Source: Fragilaria crotonensis (Eukaryota > Bacillariophyta > Fragilariophyceae > Fragilariales > Fragilariaceae). From it: a stretch of 64,000 nucleotides of DNA. The notes beneath the pieces were generated by a model. The model searched no databases and was not told where the DNA came from. It saw only the letters and a list, made by a program, of their open reading frames with translations. Location: positions 62,001 to 126,000 of the forward strand of contig JAKSYS010000047.1 in the NCBI GenBank assembly GCA_022925895.1, written 5' to 3'. Made by a program: the position numbers and the translations under genes. Positions 60,978 through 64,000 of the stretch are shown one piece after another (the first letter of the stretch is position 1; each line of letters begins with the position of its first letter).

Positions 60978-63242
60978 TCACTGGAGAGCCAAACCGAGAC
61001 ATATCATCCACAATGTGTAACAACTCATGGAATTTCGAAACTTCCATGCATCCTCGGCATTGCTTTTCTGTCCTTCCTTCCTTATGATGGTTCCCTTTTT
61101 CTTACCCTTTTTCTTGTCATCCTCCTTTCCCTCAACTTTCAAGGGAATGGACTGTTTGCACATATCCATGAAATTGCGAATGGAATCCTGATGTTTCTTC
61201 ATTTCATTTGCAACATGTGCTGGATTTGTAGTCTCCCAGTAATGACTCTGGTTTAGCCAAGCATCGAAACAAAGGAGAGATTCAAGTACTTCAAGGACCT
61301 CAGGAACCTTCTTAGTTGTTCTTTTCTCAAGACATGTTTGGATCATTTGCCATCCTGCTTCATATTGGAAGAGGATGACAAACAAAAAAACGAGGCCAAC
61401 GCGTTCTGATGCAGTTATCTTTGTCAAATTTGTTACCCCATTGCTGAAATCTGTTGATGGATACTCCTTTCGGTAGGTTTGGCGATGAGACTTGTGAAAT
61501 GCTATTGCAAGGTCATCAAAGGCAGCCTTCTTGGATGCTGGAAGACTGTCCAATATAAGTTTTGTTACTTTCTCGATGACACCTTTCCGAAATGCATGCA
61601 TTGTCTCCACAGGAGTGGCCCCAAAGATTCCACGCTCAGGGTCAGCAAAGGCAATGTGTTCAAATGCATTTTCAAGTTTATGTTGAGACCATCGTTTCCT
61701 GAGATCATCATCATTACTCCTGGCAATGAAACCCATATCCGAGGCTACCAGGTATTTGCAATGGACATCACAGTTCTTCAGATCATCATAATTGACATCA
61801 CAGCACCGATGAGGGCGTTGGATTCCACTGGTGTGAACACCATACCGACCACACAGCATATCTCCTTCTTGCATATCTTGAATGATGAACAACACACATG
61901 TGACAATGTCGACACAGATTCTACCCTTTGGACCAATTGGCAAATGAACACCACACAGTTGTGGTGAACATTTCGAAAGGTCTCCAATACAGCATCCAGC
62001 TCCTTATGATAGATACGAATGGCATCGCCATACGAAGTGTCTGCTTCTGAGCTGATGAGGACTTCCTCTTTGGGAGAAAGCCATGATAGCCCCATGCCTT
62101 GATACTCCTTCTGAATTTTCTGTAAAAATGGCTGGAGTGAACATGTAGGGTTTAAGTGAAAAGCGATCATTCCCTGTTACAGAGGTACGATCAATCCATT
62201 GGATGATTGGAACAAACAATTGCTTCTGAGGATCTGTGATTAATCGATCATACGCCTTGCGATAGACACTCCCGGACAGTGCCTCACCCAAAACATTGCT
62301 GCCTTTCAATTTGTGGTAGGGCTTCAGGGGATCATTGATATCGATGGCAAGGTTTTCTGCAGTCATAATGCTTGGATTTTGCAGCAAACTTAGCAACTGT
62401 GAAGCGAAGTCAAAACAAATCACATCTGATGGAGAGCCATGATGTACATCCACTCTTCGTACAAAGGGAAGCAGTCTTTTCCCATTACGAACTGAGTTGA
62501 TCAGGGCATCAACATTTTGGCACGCGAGAGTCCACCCACTGGGTTGTAAGAATAATTATCAGCAGATGCAGAGCGTGCCCACTCCAGGACTTGACCAAAA
62601 GTGTAGTCGGGTGCATTGGCATGGTCCAGGATTTTGAGGAGAGAAACAGTCCACTTCTGATCGGTAGTATACATGAAGTTTGAACGAAATGATGGGGCTT
62701 CCACATCTTCATCAAGTGCAGAATTCGTACAGGTAAGAATGTTTGGGTCATCACTTAACATGGACAAATCATCACTTTTGTTGCAGTCCTCGATGTCCTC
62801 ACAAGAAGTGCTTTCAACTTCCACACCATTGCCAGCCGGAAACTGCAGAAGGTTGTCTGTGCCATCAAAATCCATGTGGGGATCATTCACCATATGTCGC
62901 CTTAAAAGGGCAGGCCTCTTGTTACTTGTGCATGTGATATTCCCATCCTCATGAAGACGGCGACGGTGTGAAGCAGAAGCCCCATGTGTTGCTGCATGGT
63001 GTGATTTCTTCACAATGAAATTATAACACCCGATGTTTCTATCAATATGCTGTGTATATGCTGCTTGATTGGAAAAGGGTTTCTTGTTGAAATTCAGGCA
63101 GAAGGGTTTTGACAGAAGAGCAGGGTGCCTTTGAGGAAGCAGACGAGGACAACATTTTGAAGAGAAGGTTTTGAAGAAAGGGTTTTGAAGAGGACGAGTG
63201 AAGTGAAAATGAGGTGTTGAAATTGACAGGACACAGATTCAC
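60978..63242 (-). CDS. CACTA/Plavaka-like transposase (frameshifted)
   Basis: Traced through frames 63042-63242, 62501-63013, 62004-62453, 61778-62170 and 60978-61943. At the N-terminus (read just upstream of 63013) a finger-like NQAAYTQHIDRNIGC stretch follows a Cys. Then come WTVSLLKILDHANAPDYTFGQVLEWA, IIQWIDRTSVTGNDRFSLKPYMFTPAIF (candidate first catalytic Asp), and ICVDIVTCVLFIIQDMQEGDMLCGRYG (second Asp region) followed by a Cys/His cluster (HRCCDVNYDDLKNC). The last part is helical, ending in a Lys-rich tail. This order resembles Plavaka/CACTA transposases, which cut and paste DNA with TIRs. Four or more frame changes. Confidence 0.55.
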
Positions 63243-63245
63243 TAA

Positions 63246-63802
63246 ACAGAAGTTCGAAAGCGTGCATTCAAATTGTACATTTACTTTCGTACATTTTTGG
63301 TGTATGTAAAGAATGAAGGGGTGTGGTATGAATTCAAAATTTGAAAACCCTGCATGAATGTGTAGAACCTACATACCAACTCGGTACTTGGTATGAAATT
63401 CAAATGGTGGCAAAAAGACTATCCCACAAACAGGATTTTCAGTGTTCAAAATTTGGCGCACAATCGGAAAGTTTTTCACACAACAAGGAAGCACCACAAA
63501 TACAACCATGGCATCAATGGCACACCAAACAGCAGCAGGCATGACTGCCTTAAAGCCCAGCTCTAGGAAACAAAGGAGAGACTTCATAAGAGGCGTGAAC
63601 GAGTGACCACAGATCCCAATGATCTGATTCAAAGTGACAACGAGGAGGAGGAGGAGGAAGAAGTGCCACGGAAAATGGATGCAAAACTAGGACAGAAGCA
63701 TGCATACGAAATCCACCATCCCTACCTTCAACTATTAAAGTCGGGAAATCAAGTGACAGCCAACTAACATCATCGGTTCCAGGGCTAAGCAGCATAGTGG
63801 AC
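63246..63802. other. Intergenic or broken 5' part of right-edge gene
   Basis: An acidic frame at about 63610-63760 (NEEEEEEEVPRK) may belong to the gene that continues at 63803, separated by a frameshift. Otherwise no gene. Confidence 0.3.
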
Positions 63803-64000
63803 ATGAGCATGACGGAAAATACAGAAGAGAATCAAATCAGTGTGATCAAGACTTGCATCAAAAACACGTGTTCTCTATTTGGAAGTTCTATCAAAGACTA
63901 TCATTCTCATTTCAGTGAAGATGAGAAAACACTTTGTGGCTTTATCATGAAGCACACAAACATTCGAGGAACCGAAAACTGGTGGCTTGGGATGCGGAGA
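63803..64000 (+). CDS. Hypothetical protein, partial, runs off right edge
   Basis: 66 codons from ATG at 63803 without a stop to the window end. The frame is also open upstream. The product is polar and helical with three Cys; the last part reads CGFIMKHTNIRGTENWW. No family is recognised. It is transcribed away from the transposase gene. Confidence 0.35.
   Translation, partial: MSMTENTEENQISVIKTCIKNTCSLFGSSIKDYHSHFSEDEKTLCGFIMKHTNIRGTENWWLGMRR

Larger units (their letters stand above)
55817..63245. mobile_element. Probable CACTA/Plavaka-type transposon with accessory peptidases
   Basis: A minus-strand transposase (60978-63242) faces a set of plus-strand genes: GNAT-like, Ulp1-like and papain-like-fold proteins. 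Transposases of this family accompanied by Ulp1 (C48) peptidases are known in CACTA-like elements. Terminal inverted repeats were not found by eye, so the limits are those of the genes. All genes but the first are frameshifted. Confidence 0.5.

Overview
The window looks like nuclear DNA of a diatom (a stramenopile with a secondary plastid). Three things point there. A bacterial-type phenylalanyl-tRNA synthetase alpha chain carries a signal-peptide plus transit-peptide leader with an AF-type cleavage site. Two copies of a gene encode a protein with a three-part presequence for the thylakoid lumen. Most of the rest is eukaryotic transposable elements: Copia, LINE, DIRS-like, hAT-like and CACTA/Plavaka-like. 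No rRNA, tRNA or CRISPR array was recognised.

Layout. 1-8.35 kb is gene-bearing: a minus-strand acidic repeat protein running off the left edge, a WHEP-like fragment, the organellar PheRS alpha/EMAPII fusion, a lumen-protein gene and a convergent hypothetical gene. At 8.35-8.79 kb a degenerate (GGGGTTA)n telomere-like array abuts LINE family 1 copy 1 (8.79-16.81 kb, minus strand, truncated in the RNase H region). 16.8-20.4 kb is sparse, with a small LYR-like reading frame and a 1.47-kb element bounded by 18-bp inverted repeats. 20.39-24.5 kb is a direct duplicate of 4.93-8.34 kb, interrupted by a 676-bp hAT-like element with an 8-bp target duplication whose empty site is preserved in the first copy.

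24.5-29.05 kb holds a truncated Copia element with a tRNA-iMet-half-type primer site. 29.04-32.6 kb is an internally deleted LINE of a second family. 32.66-39.26 kb is a DIRS-like tyrosine-recombinase retrotransposon with a second telomere-like tract (C-rich orientation) between gag and pol. 39.49-41.99 kb repeats its leader and gag. 42.0-53.5 kb is a LINE family 1 copy sandwiched between overlapping copies of another ORF1-bearing element. 53.5-55.8 kb is AT/GTAC-rich DNA with about 92-bp tandem repeats. 55.9-63.25 kb looks like one large CACTA/Plavaka-type transposon: a minus-strand transposase and plus-strand GNAT-like, Ulp1 (C48)-like and papain-like-fold proteins. A partial plus-strand frame leaves at the right edge.

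Nearly every repeated gene is broken by one-base differences in homopolymers between near-identical copies. Consensus sequencing error in repeats is therefore a live alternative to true pseudogenisation, and coordinates of frameshifted genes are outer limits of the coding region. The most interesting structural signals are the two telomere-like tracts in opposite orientation fused to retroelements, and the repeated 3' truncation of LINE family 1.
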